Source of the DNA: Phytohabitans suffuscus
GTDB taxonomy: Bacteria > Actinomycetota > Actinomycetes > Mycobacteriales > Micromonosporaceae
DNA length: 64,000 bases
Assembly (NCBI RefSeq): GCF_011764565.1
Contig: NZ_AP022871.1
Coordinates: 4,278,320 to 4,342,319 of the forward strand
Direction: 5' to 3'
In this document: one piece after another, positions 52,015-59,973 of the stretch
How the letters are laid out: each line of letters begins with the position of its first letter
How positions within the stretch are numbered: the stretch's first letter is position 1
The notes under the pieces: generated by a model
Seen by the model: the letters and a program-made list of their open reading frames with translations, nothing else
Database searches by the model: none
Told to the model about the DNA's origin: nothing
Made by a program: the position numbers and the translations under genes

Positions 52015-53042
52015 GACCACCTTGATGTCCCCGTCCCGGGGGCGTACGCCTCGGCGTAGGCGTCCACCGGGACGCGGCGCGTGATCAGGCCGGCCAGCCA
52101 CTCGCGGTCGGCCCTGCCCAGCGCCTCGGCGGCCGCGTTCCAGTGGCGGCGGTTGGCGTTGACCGAGCCGAAGACCGCGTTGTTCTCCAGCACGACCGCC
52201 CGGCTGAGCGTGCTGGCCCCGATACCCACCTGCCCGCCGGCCGAGGAGACCCCGGTCAGGCAGACCACGCCGTCCGGCCCGACCTTGTCGATCACCTGGA
52301 CCACCACCGGCGGCGCCCCCGTGCACTCCACGACGATGTCCGGCTCGAAGTCGAGATCACTGACCTGCCCGGTGTGGTACGTCGCGCCGAGCCGGGCCGT
52401 CAGCTCCGGCTTCGGCCCGTCCGTGGCCCGGTCGAGGACGTGTGCCGTCAGCCCGCGCTGGGTGCCGAGCAGGGCGGCGAGCAGGCCGACCGGCCCGGCG
52501 CCGGTGACGAGCACGGTCTGCGGCTCCCAGTGCGCGCGGGAGCCGATGGCGGCGATGTGCTCCCACGCCTTGGCCACCACGCTCGTCGGCTCGAGGAGCA
52601 CGCCCACGCCGGCGAGCCCCGGGTCGAGCCCGACCGCGAAGTGCGGCTCCACCCGCCACCGCTCGCGGGCGAAGCCGTGCCGCGCCTTGATCCCGCACTC
52701 GGTGTACCGCCCGTTGCGGCACATGTCCCACTCGCCGACCGCGCAGTTGGCGCAGGGCACCGGGTCGGGGTGGCGCACGATCCCGGCTACCAGGTCGCCG
52801 GGCTGGAAGGTGGCGGTCGGGTCGGCCAGCACCCGGCCCAGCGACTCGTGGCCGAGGATCAGTGTGTCCTCGCCGGGCGGCGCCTCGCCGTAGTCCATGG
52901 CGATGATCTCCCGGTCGGTCCCGCACACGCCCACGGCCAGCGCCTCGACGAGCACCGGCCCCTCCGCCTCGGGCGGCTCCGGCGCGTCGTCGACGAGCCG
53001 GAGTGAGTCCTTCTTGCCCGGCGTGATGGTGACTGCCCGCAT
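52003..53042 (-). CDS. Glucose 1-dehydrogenase-type zinc MDR (frame break near the 3' end)
   Basis: 346 residues if corrected. VGVCGTDREIIAMDYGEAPP (Cys/Thr/Asp), LILGHESLGRVL (zinc-site Glu), four cysteines CANCAVGEWDMC ... C for a structural zinc, EPTSVVAKAWEHI and VLVTGAGPVGLLAALLGTQR. This is the archaeal-type glucose dehydrogenase pattern. As read, the protein ends YAEAYAPGTGTSRWS. One more C at the run seen as GGGGG at 52038-52042 gives YAPRDGDIKVVLGF, the expected family end, with stop at 52003-52005. It oxidises glucose or a related aldose with NAD(P)+. Its 3' end overlaps the convergent oxidoreductase gene. Confidence 0.88.
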
Positions 53043-53091
53043 GCCGTCATTCTCGTCCGCCTCTTGTTTCGCGCGCAGGACCAAGAGATAG

Positions 53092-53104
53092 TTGACGGAG
53101 TCAA
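53092..53104. promoter_or_regulatory. Putative MarR-type operator
   Basis: TTGACGGAGTCAA, 5-bp arms and 3-bp centre, between the divergent dehydrogenase and MarR-GNAT starts. A likely autoregulatory site. Confidence 0.5.
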
Positions 53105-53124
53105 AGGAATGGTTGAGGTGAGCA

Positions 53125-54036
53125 ATGAAGGATCCGGTGGGCGGCGTGCGGGCGTTCAACCGCTTCTACACGGGCATGATCGGCGTGCTTCAGGAGGGGC
53201 TGCTGAGCACGCCGTACACGCTGACCGAGGCCCGGCTGCTCTTCGAGCTGGCGCACGGCGACGCCGTCGAGGTGGTCGACCTGCGCCGGCGGCTGGGCCT
53301 CGACGCCGGCTACCTGAGCCGCATCCTGGCCCGCTTCGAGGCGGACGGCCTGGTGCGGCGGTCCCGCTCCACCGTCGACGGCCGCCGCCAGGTGATCGAG
53401 CTGACCGAGGCCGGCCGCGCCGTCGACGCCGACCTGGAGCGGCGCAGCGACGCGCAGATCGCCGAGCTGATCGGCGGCCTCGGCGAGGTCGACCAGCGGC
53501 GCCTGCTCGGCGCGATGGGCACCATCCGCGAGCTGCTGGGCGGGCGCCCGCCGGCCGACCTCGTGGTGCTCCGCCCGCCCGCCCCGGGTGACCTGGGCTG
53601 GGTGGTGCAGCGGCACGGCGCGATCTACGCGCGGGAGTTCGGGTGGGACGAGTCGTTCGAGGCGCTGGTCGCCCGCGTCGTCGCCGACTTCGCGGCCGGC
53701 CACGACCCGCGGCGCGAGGCGGCCTGGATCGCCGAGGTCGACGGCGCGCCGGTGGGCTGCGTGATGTGCGTGCGCCGCGACGAAACCACCGCACAGCTCC
53801 GCCTGCTGCTGGTCGAGCCGGGGGCGCGCGGGCTGGGCGTGGGCGGCCGGCTGGTCGAGGAGTGCCTGCGCTTCGCCCGCCGCGCCGGCTACACCCGGAT
53901 CATGTTGTGGACCTACGACAAGACCGTCGACGCCCACCGCATCTACCAGCGCCTGGGCTTCACCCTCGACGAGGAGAAGAAGGTCAGGGCGTACGGCCAG
54001 GATCTGGTCGAGGAGATCTGGTCAATGCCGCTGTAG
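53125..54036 (+). CDS. MarR-GNAT fusion protein
   Basis: 303 residues. Residues about 5-140 are a MarR winged helix: YTLTEARLLFELAHGDAVEV, VDLRRRLGLDAGYLSRILAR, FEADGLVRRSRSTVDGRRQV. Residues about 145-303 are an N-acetyltransferase: LRLLLVEPGARGLGVGGRLV (acetyl-CoA loop), ECLRFARRAGYTRIMLWTYD and AHRIYQRLGFTLDEEKKV. This fusion is common in actinomycetes; the target is unknown. GAGGTGAG precedes the ATG by a few nt. It may regulate the divergent glucose dehydrogenase. Confidence 0.92.
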   Translation: MKDPVGGVRAFNRFYTGMIGVLQEGLLSTPYTLTEARLLFELAHGDAVEVVDLRRRLGLDAGYLSRILARFEADGLVRRSRSTVDGRRQVIELTEAGRAVDADLERRSDAQIAELIGGLGEVDQRRLLGAMGTIRELLGGRPPADLVVLRPPAPGDLGWVVQRHGAIYAREFGWDESFEALVARVVADFAAGHDPRREAAWIAEVDGAPVGCVMCVRRDETTAQLRLLLVEPGARGLGVGGRLVEECLRFARRAGYTRIMLWTYDKTVDAHRIYQRLGFTLDEEKKVRAYGQDLVEEIWSMPL

Positions 54037-54990
54037 CCAGCTGCGGGAAGACCTTCGACACCTTCCCGAGCAGGTAGTCGCCGTAGGTACCGGCGAAGGC
54101 CCGGGATCCGCGCCGTCCCACCGGGGCTCGCCCGCCGCGGTGGTCCGGGCCCGCGCGGGGAGCGCGGGTACCTCGGCGGTGAAGTCCGGGTCGAAGAAGA
54201 ACGGGTACGAGAGGCGGTCGCGACCGCTCACGTTGCGCACCCGGTGCAGCGTCGAGCGGTACCAGCCGGCGGTGAGCCGTTCGAGCATGTCGCCGATGTT
54301 GCAGACGAACGTGCCGGGCAGCGGCGGCGCGTCGATCCACCCGCCCGGCGTGCGCACCTGCAGGCCGCCGTTGCCGTCCTGGGCGAGCAGCGTGAGCAGG
54401 CCGTAGTCGGTGTGCTGACCGACGCCCCAGCCGTCGCTGTCCGGCGGCGACGGCGGGTAGTGAAAGATCCGGAAGAGGACCGTCGGCTCGGCCGTGTAGC
54501 CGGCCGCGAAGTAGTCGGCGGGCAGGTCGAGGCTGCGGGCGACGAGTCGCAGCACGGCCTGGGCCACGCCGGTGAGCGCGTCCAGATAGGACAGCACGGC
54601 GGGGCGCAGCCGCGGCACCCGCTCCGGGAAGAGGTTGCGGCCGTGCAGGGGGAGTCCCGCGCGCACCCGCGGGTGGTCGTCGGGCAGCTCGGTGCCGAAG
54701 TAGACCCCCTCCTTGAGGTCCGGCCGCCCCGAGGTCAGCTCGCCGCCGACCGGAAAGTACCCCCGCCACGCCCGGCCGCCGCGGTCCATGGAGATCTGTG
54801 CCTTCTCCGCCTCGGGCAGCGCGAAGAACGCCCGGCTCGCCGCGTCCAGCTCGGCGAGCAGCCGCGGCGGCACCCCGTGGCCGGTGACGTAGAAGAAGCC
54901 CGTGTCGCGGCAGGCCGCCTCGATCTCGCGGGCCGGACGGTCACCGGGCAGGGATATGTCGATGACGGGCAGCGATGGGGTGGCGGTCAT
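53984..54990 (-). CDS. 2-oxoglutarate/Fe(II) oxygenase, isopenicillin N synthase-like (frame break near the 3' end)
   Basis: 335 residues if corrected. N-terminal DIOX_N (IDISLPGDRPAREIEAACRD, TGFFYVTGHGVP). Catalytic core: GQHTDYGLLTLLAQDGNGGL (HxD), TLHRVRNVSGRDRLSYPFFF (His and the RxS 2-oxoglutarate site). The long frame ends in TATTCSGRC-type junk; one extra C within CCCGGG at 54100-54105 leads into RAFAGTYGDYLLGKVSKVFP, the normal end of this family. Then a stop at 53984. Its 3' end overlaps the convergent MarR-GNAT gene by 53 bp, suggesting the true end may be a few codons earlier or that overlap is real. Substrate unknown; short gap to the divergent sugar-kinase gene. Confidence 0.85.
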
Positions 54991-54995
54991 GTGCC

Positions 54996-55001
54996 TATCC
55001 T
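54996..55001 (+). promoter_or_regulatory. Putative -10 hexamer TATCCT (leaderless gene)
   Basis: TATCCT, 7 nt before the GTG at 55009. Confidence 0.55.
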
Positions 55002-55008
55002 TACGCTC

Positions 55009-55916
55009 GTGGCGTTCCTGGTGGTGGGGAGAGTCTGGTCGACCTGATCAGCCGCGGTGGCTCGTGGAGTTTCGCGGCCACGCCGGGCGGGAGCCCGCTC
55101 AACGTGGCGGTCGGGCTGGCCGCCGAGGGGCACGCGGTCCGGTTCGCCAGCGAGGTGGGCACCGACCTGTTCGGCGGGCTGCTCCGCGACCACCTGGAGA
55201 CGTACGGCGTGGCGCCCGACGACCTCGTCGGCACGCCGGCCACCAGCGTGGCCTTCGCGCGGGTCGACCAGTCCGGCGCGGCCACCTACGACTTCCGCTT
55301 CACCTGGGCGTACTCCGGCCGGCCCGACCTCGCCGGCGTCGACTGCGTGCACACCGGCTCCCTCGCCACGGCCGTCAGCCCCGGCGACGCGGCCACCCTG
55401 GCGGTGGTCGAGGCCGCCAGGCGGGCCGGCGCACTGGTCTCGTACGACCCGAACATCCGGCCCGCGCTGGTCGGCGAGCGGCCGGACGCGCTGGCCCGGG
55501 TCGAGCAGCTCGTGCGGGCCGCCGACGTGGTCAAGGTGAGCGACGAGGACCTGCGCTGGCTCTGCCCCGCCGAGCCGGACGTCGCCGTTGCCCGCCGGTG
55601 GGCCACGCTCGGCCCGCGCCTGGTCGTGGTGACCCGGGGCGGCGACGGCGCGGTGGCCGTACACGACGGGCTCGTGACCGTCTGCGCCGCGCCACCCGTG
55701 ACGGTGGCCGACACGGTCGGTGCCGGGGACGCCTTCACCACCGGCCTGCTCTCGCACCTCGGCGGCGACCTGTCCACCGAGTCGGTCACCCGCGCACTGC
55801 GGTACGCGAGCGCGACCGCCGCCGCCGTCTGCGCCCGCCCGGGTGCCCTCCCGCCGCCCAGGGCCGAGGTCGACTCCCTGCTCCCCGCCGCCGTGGTCTC
55901 CACGACGACCGCGTGA
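55009..55916 (+). CDS. PfkB-type sugar kinase (frame break near the 5' end)
   Basis: 302 residues if joined. GTG 55009 gives (V)AFLVVG; the remaining protein begins GESLVDLISRGGSWSFAATP in the next frame. One extra G in the run 55026-55029 makes VVGESLVDL, the family start. Other motifs: GGSPLNVAVGLAAEG (sugar site), SYDPNIRPAL, KVSDEDLRWL, VVVTRGGDGAVAV and DTVGAGDAFTTGLLSHL, the catalytic DTxGAGD box. Fructokinase or ribokinase-like, exact sugar unknown. A start at 54975 in the second frame overlaps the divergent gene and lacks the N-terminal strand, so I reject it. Confidence 0.87.
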
Positions 55917-55950
55917 GGCTTCCTCCATGGCCCCAAAATGCCCATAGCCC

Positions 55951-55956
55951 TAAAAT
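55951..55956 (+). promoter_or_regulatory. Putative -10 hexamer TAAAAT of nuoC
   Basis: TAAAAT with 7 nt to the ATG at 55964. The unit CC.AAAATGCCCA occurs twice here (55933-55960). Confidence 0.55.
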
Positions 55957-55963
55957 GCCCAGC

Positions 55964-56563
55964 ATGACGCCGGACGAGGTCGGTGCGCGGCTGGTCGAGG
56001 TGCTCGGCGCGGACGTCACGGCGTCCGTCTCCGGTGGCCAGTCCTACGCGCGGGCGACCGTCGACGTGCCCCCGCCGTCCTGGGGCGCGGCCCTGCGCGC
56101 CGCCCGCGACGACGCTGCTCTGGCCTTCGACTTCTTCGACTGGCTCTCGGCCGTCGACGAGTTCGACGGCGGTTTCTCGGTCGTGGCCCACCTCTGGTCC
56201 ACCAGCCGGCGCCACGGGGTGCTCGTCCGCACCCGCGTGCCCCGCGACGCGCCGGCCGTCGAGTCGGTCGTGGGGGTCTACCCCGGCGCGGCGTGGCACG
56301 AGCGGGAGACGCACGAGATGTTCGGCATCGACTTCCCGGGGCACGGCGAGCTGCGTCCGCTGCTGCTGGCGCCGGAGTTCGAGGGGCACCCGCTGCGCAA
56401 GGAGTTCGTGCTCGCGTCCCGCGTGGCCAAGCCGTGGCCGGGTGCCAAGGAGCCGGGCGAGTCCGGGCACGGCGGCGGCAAGCGCGCCCCGATGCGCCCG
56501 CCCGGCGTGCCGGCGCCGGGCGAGTGGGGACCTGGCCCAACGTCCGCCGCGGAGGGCCCCTGA
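55964..56563 (+). CDS. nuoC: NADH-quinone oxidoreductase subunit C
   Basis: 199 residues. The 30-kDa subunit signature is visible: VVGVYPGAAWHERETHEMFG then IDFPGHGELRPLLLAPEFEG and HPLRKEFVLASRV. The C-terminal 45 residues are Gly/Pro-rich. ATG 55964 fits the leaderless -10; another ATG lies nine bases earlier. The stop overlaps the nuoH start (TGATG). In standard operons nuoD, E, F and G follow nuoC; here nuoH follows at once. Confidence 0.95.
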   Translation: MTPDEVGARLVEVLGADVTASVSGGQSYARATVDVPPPSWGAALRAARDDAALAFDFFDWLSAVDEFDGGFSVVAHLWSTSRRHGVLVRTRVPRDAPAVESVVGVYPGAAWHERETHEMFGIDFPGHGELRPLLLAPEFEGHPLRKEFVLASRVAKPWPGAKEPGESGHGGGKRAPMRPPGVPAPGEWGPGPTSAAEGP

Positions 56564-57525
56564 TGCCGCTCTGGCTGGAGCTGATCATCCGGGTCGCCGG
56601 CGTGGTGGTCGCCTTCCTGACCCTGCCGCTGCTCGTGGGCCAGGCCGAGCACAAGGTGATGGCCCACATGCAAGGGCGGCTCGGCCCGATGTACGCCGGT
56701 GGCTTCCACGGCTGGGCCCAGCTCGTCGCCGACGGCGTCAAGTTCGTGCAGAAGGAGGACGTCACCCCGAGCGCCGCCGACCGGCAGGTCTTCCGGCTGG
56801 CGCCGGTGGTCGCCCTCGTGCCGTACCTCCTCGCGCTCCTCGTCATCCCGCTCGGCCCCGGCGACCTGGTCGGCGAGCCGCTCGACATCGGGCTGTTCTT
56901 CGTGCTCGCGGTGGTCGGCGTGGGCGTGGTGGCGGTGCTGATGTCCGGGTGGGCGTCGGCCAACAAGTACAGCCTGCTCGGCGGCCTCCGCGCGGCCGCG
57001 CAGCTGCTGGGGTACGAGCTGCCGCTGGTGCTCGCCGCCGCGAGCGTGGCGATGGCGGCCGGCACGCTCTCGCTGCCCGGCATCGTCTCCGCCTGGGAGC
57101 CGTGGTGGCTGCTGTGGCAGGCGCCCGCGATGGTGGTCTTCTTCGTGGCCGGGGTGGCCGAGATCCGGCGGCCCCCGTTCGACATGCCGATCGCCGACTC
57201 CGAGCTCGTGTTCGGCTACATGACCGAGTACACCGGCCTGCGCTTCGCCTTCTTCCTCCTCGCCGAGTACGTGGGCATCGTGGTCATCGCCGCCCTCACG
57301 ACGGTGCTCTTCCTGGGCGGCTGGCAGGGCCCGTTCGGTGACGAGTATCTCGGCTGGCTGTGGACCTTGGTCAAGGTGTTCGCGGTGTCCTTTGTGATCA
57401 TTTGGCTCCGCGTCTCGTTCCCCCGCCTGCGCGAAGACCAGCTCCAGCGCCTGTGTTGGCTGGTCCTCGTACCGCTCGCGCTGGCACAGCTGGTGCTGAC
57501 CGCGGCGGTAAGGATTCTCATGTAA
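56563..57525 (+). CDS. nuoH: NADH-quinone oxidoreductase subunit H
   Basis: 320 residues, about eight membrane helices. LPLLVGQAEHKVMAHMQGRL with GPMYAGGFHG (first conserved loop), DGVKFVQKEDVTPSAADR, YELPLVLAAASVAM and EIRRPPFDMPIADSELVFGY, the quinone-chamber loop with acidic residues, then EYTGLRFAFFLLAEYVGIVV. Forms the quinone entry together with NuoB and NuoD. Shorter than the full NuoH of complete operons but all loops are kept. Coupled to nuoC by overlap. Confidence 0.95.
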   Translation: MPLWLELIIRVAGVVVAFLTLPLLVGQAEHKVMAHMQGRLGPMYAGGFHGWAQLVADGVKFVQKEDVTPSAADRQVFRLAPVVALVPYLLALLVIPLGPGDLVGEPLDIGLFFVLAVVGVGVVAVLMSGWASANKYSLLGGLRAAAQLLGYELPLVLAAASVAMAAGTLSLPGIVSAWEPWWLLWQAPAMVVFFVAGVAEIRRPPFDMPIADSELVFGYMTEYTGLRFAFFLLAEYVGIVVIAALTTVLFLGGWQGPFGDEYLGWLWTLVKVFAVSFVIIWLRVSFPRLREDQLQRLCWLVLVPLALAQLVLTAAVRILM

Positions 57526-57528
57526 GCT
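57523..57528 (+). promoter_or_regulatory. Putative -10 hexamer TAAGCT (leaderless gene)
   Basis: TAAGCT overlaps the nuoH stop codon and lies 8 nt before the GTG at 57537, suggesting an internal promoter for the SnoaL-like gene. Confidence 0.5.
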
Positions 57529-57536
57529 GCGCCACC

Positions 57537-57977
57537 GTGGTCGATGTGGACACCGCGGTACGACAGTTCGTTGCCGACGTCTGGAACGGCAACCAAGAGG
57601 AAACGGCGTACGACCTGGTCGCCTCCGACTGCCCGGGCCTCGGCGAGAGCGGCCCGCGGGGCGTACTGGCCTGGCACGGCGAGCGCCGGGCGGCGTTCCC
57701 CGATCTGCGCTACAAGATCGTCGATCTGCTGGTCGACGGCGAGCGCGCGGCCATCCACTGGCGCGCGGCCGGCACCCAGACCGGCCAGTTCGGCCCGGTG
57801 CCACCCACCGGCGAGCTGGTGAGCTACTCGGGCGCGACCTTCCTGCGCTTCGACGGCGACGGCAAGATCAGCGACGTGTGGAGCGTCAACGAGCTCTTCC
57901 AGGTGCTCCAGCAGCTCGGCGTCGAGTTCATCCCGCCCGGTAGTGCCGAGGAGTCAACCGACTCACCGACAAATTGA
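57537..57977 (+). CDS. SnoaL-like protein (ester-cyclase-type)
   Basis: 146 residues from GTG 57537. SnoaL fold: VRQFVADVWNGNQEETAYDL, GERRAAFPDLRYKIVDLLVD, AAIHWRAAGTQTGQFGPVPP and VSYSGATFLRFDGDGKISDV. Members include polyketide cyclases and many enzymes of unknown substrate. It is not a complex I component. It sits between nuoH and nuoI, has its own likely -10, and its 3' end overlaps the antisense Uma2 gene by 50 bp. Confidence 0.88.
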   Translation: MVDVDTAVRQFVADVWNGNQEETAYDLVASDCPGLGESGPRGVLAWHGERRAAFPDLRYKIVDLLVDGERAAIHWRAAGTQTGQFGPVPPTGELVSYSGATFLRFDGDGKISDVWSVNELFQVLQQLGVEFIPPGSAEESTDSPTN

Positions 57978-58509
57978 TGGGCCAAGGTTCGTCGATCTTC
58001 ACAACATCGGCGAACTGGCCCGTCGGCTGGTAGATCTCGTCGGTGACGTCGATCTTGTGGGTATGCACCACGACGCCCTTCTCGGTCTCGATCCGCCAGT
58101 AGTACGGGATGCCCGCCTGAGCGTAGAGGGCTGGCTTGGTGATCCGGTCCATTGTCTGGGAGCCGTCGGAGACGATCTCGACGGCCAGCACTACCTCGTG
58201 CGGTTCATACTTGGACGTCCGTCGTTGGGCTGCGGCATCAGTCGTCACGAGAACGTCGGGGATGAACGATCTGCGTTTGTTTATCCGCACCTCGACACCC
58301 TGGTTGACGTGGAGATCGTCTGGACAGCTTTCCTCCAGAGCGGCGGTGAGGCGCCAAACGATCCCTTGGTGGATGTCGGTCGGGGACGGCGACATGATAA
58401 GAACGCCGTCAATCAGCTCGCGGCGGTAGCCGTCCTCCGGCAGGGCGTCCAGGTCATCAGTGGTCCATCCGCCCGGCGGAGGGTGGATCTCGCTGAGTGC
58501 TGCGGTCAT
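57928..58509 (-). CDS. Uma2 family (DUF820) PD-(D/E)XK nuclease-like protein
   Basis: 193 residues from ATG 58509. YRRELIDGVLIMSPSPTDIH, RRSFIPDVLVTTDAAA (the Asp of the PD motif), VVLAVEIVSDGSQTMDRITK (ExV...S...DR..K), YAQAGIPYYWRIETEKGVVV. These motifs define Uma2, found in cyanobacteria and actinomycetes in many paralogues; no function is proven. The gene is antisense to the nuo cluster, and its base composition is noticeably less GC-rich than its neighbours, suggesting later arrival. Confidence 0.93.
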   Translation of the reverse strand: MTAALSEIHPPPGGWTTDDLDALPEDGYRRELIDGVLIMSPSPTDIHQGIVWRLTAALEESCPDDLHVNQGVEVRINKRRSFIPDVLVTTDAAAQRRTSKYEPHEVVLAVEIVSDGSQTMDRITKPALYAQAGIPYYWRIETEKGVVVHTHKIDVTDEIYQPTGQFADVVKIDEPWPINLSVSRLTPRHYRAG

Positions 58510-58576
58510 ACGCTCACGGTACGCCGGTCTGTCGTGGTGCTCGCGCCTCAGCGGCTGAACGGGCAGGATATGCGGC

Positions 58577-59086
58577 ATGGGCGTGCCTGGCGAAGGGCTG
58601 GCGAAGGGGCTGGCCGTCACCCTCAAGACGATGACCCGCCGGTCGCACACGCAGCAGTACCCGGATGTGGAGCCGGACCTCCCGCCGCGGTCGCGCGGGG
58701 TGATCGCGCTGCTCGAGGAGAACTGCACGGTCTGCATGCTGTGCGCCCGCGAGTGCCCCGACTGGTGCATCTACATCGATTCGCACAAGGAAGAGGTGGT
58801 CGTGCCCGGCGCGGCCCGGGCCCGCCAGCGCAACGTGCTCGACCGCTTCGACATCGACTTCTCGCTCTGCATGTACTGCGGGATCTGCATCGAAGCCTGT
58901 CCCTTCGACGCGCTCTACTGGTCGCCCGAGTTCGAGTACGCGGAGTACGACATCCGTGACCTCCTCCACGACAAGGAGCGGCTCGGTGAGTGGGTGGCCA
59001 CCGTGCCGCCGCCGCCCGTGCACGACCCCAACGGCGAGCCGTCCAAGGAAGAGAGCACGGCCGCCAAGAAGGCGCAGACCCCATGA
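58577..59086 (+). CDS. nuoI: NADH-quinone oxidoreductase subunit I
   Basis: 169 residues. Two [4Fe-4S] motifs: CTVCMLCARECP and CMYCGICIEACP, clusters N6a/N6b. C-terminal charged, Pro-rich tail after ERLGEWVATV. Starts ATG 58577, 67 bp from the divergent Uma2 start. The stop overlaps nuoJ (ATGA). Confidence 0.95.
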   Translation: MGVPGEGLAKGLAVTLKTMTRRSHTQQYPDVEPDLPPRSRGVIALLEENCTVCMLCARECPDWCIYIDSHKEEVVVPGAARARQRNVLDRFDIDFSLCMYCGICIEACPFDALYWSPEFEYAEYDIRDLLHDKERLGEWVATVPPPPVHDPNGEPSKEESTAAKKAQTP

Positions 59087-59655
59087 CCGCCGCCGACGTG
59101 CTGCTGCTGGGGCTGGGAGCCGTGGCGGTGGGCTCGGCCCTGCTCGTCGTCACCACCCGGCACATCGTGCGCGCCGGCCTCTACCTGGTGGTCTGCCTCG
59201 GCGCGATGGCCGGCCTCTACCTGGTGCTCACCGCCGAGCTTGTCGCCTGGGTGCAGGTGCTGATCTACGTGGGCGCCGTCGTGGTGCTGCTGCTCTTCGC
59301 CGTGATGCTGACCCGCGCCCCGATCGGTGCCTCCGACGACCTCGACCGCCCCGGATGGCCGGCGCTGCTGGTGGGCGGCGGGGCCGGCCTGGGGTTGGCC
59401 GGGTTGCTGGTCGACGCGTTCCGGTGGACCACAGTGGACCTGCCCGAGGCGGGCACCGCCGAGCGGCTCGGCACCGAGATCTTCCGATCCTGGGTGCTGC
59501 CCTTCGAGGTGCTCTCGGTGCTCCTGCTGGCCGCGCTCGTGGGCGCGATCGTCGTGTCCCGCCCGGACATCGGCCAGCGAGCCGGCAACGCGGACATCGG
59601 CCAGCGAGCCGGCAACGCGGATACGGCCGGCATCGGCGAGAGGGCCGACCGATGA
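59083..59655 (+). CDS. nuoJ: NADH-quinone oxidoreductase subunit J
   Basis: 190 residues, five membrane helices. GLYLVVCLGAMAGLYLVLTA, AWVQVLIYVGAVVVLLLFAV (conserved pi-bulge helix) and VLPFEVLSVLLLAALVGAIV. The cytoplasmic tail contains DIGQRAGNA twice in tandem, from a 27-bp DNA duplication. Start overlaps nuoI, end overlaps nuoK. Confidence 0.95.
   Translation: MTAADVLLLGLGAVAVGSALLVVTTRHIVRAGLYLVVCLGAMAGLYLVLTAELVAWVQVLIYVGAVVVLLLFAVMLTRAPIGASDDLDRPGWPALLVGGGAGLGLAGLLVDAFRWTTVDLPEAGTAERLGTEIFRSWVLPFEVLSVLLLAALVGAIVVSRPDIGQRAGNADIGQRAGNADTAGIGERADR
59566..59619 (+). repeat. 27-bp tandem duplication inside nuoJ
   Basis: GACATCGGCCAGCGAGCCGG followed by CAACGCG, present twice in a row (59566-59592 and 59593-59619), identical. 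In frame, adding nine residues. A third partial echo (GGCATCGGCGAGAG) follows. Confidence 0.9.
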
Positions 59656-59966
59656 GGCCCGTGATCCCGTACGTCACGGCCGCGCTGCTCTTCGGCATCG
59701 GCGTCTACGGCGTCCTGCGCCGCCGCAACGCCGTGCTCCTGCTGATGTCGGTCGAGCTCATGCTCAACGCGGTCAACCTGATCCTGGTCACCGCCGACGC
59801 CTCCGTGCGGGCCGCGCTGCCGCACACCGGGCAGGTCTTCGCGCTCTTCGTCATCGTGATCGCCGCCGCCGAGGTGGGTGTGGGGCTGGCCATCGTGCTC
59901 CAGCTCTACCGCCTGCGCGCGACCGTGGCCGTTGACGAGGTGCCGCTGGAAAGGGTCGACGCGTGA
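59652..59966 (+). CDS. nuoK: NADH-quinone oxidoreductase subunit K
   Basis: 104 residues, three membrane helices. GVYGVLRRRNAVLLLMSVEL followed by MLNAVNLILV (conserved Glu in the middle of helix 2) and ALFVIVIAAAEVGVGLAIVL (Glu in helix 3). Both proton-path glutamates are kept. Overlaps nuoJ and nuoL. Confidence 0.95.
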   Translation: MRPVIPYVTAALLFGIGVYGVLRRRNAVLLLMSVELMLNAVNLILVTADASVRAALPHTGQVFALFVIVIAAAEVGVGLAIVLQLYRLRATVAVDEVPLERVDA

Positions 59967-59973
59967 TCGCGGG

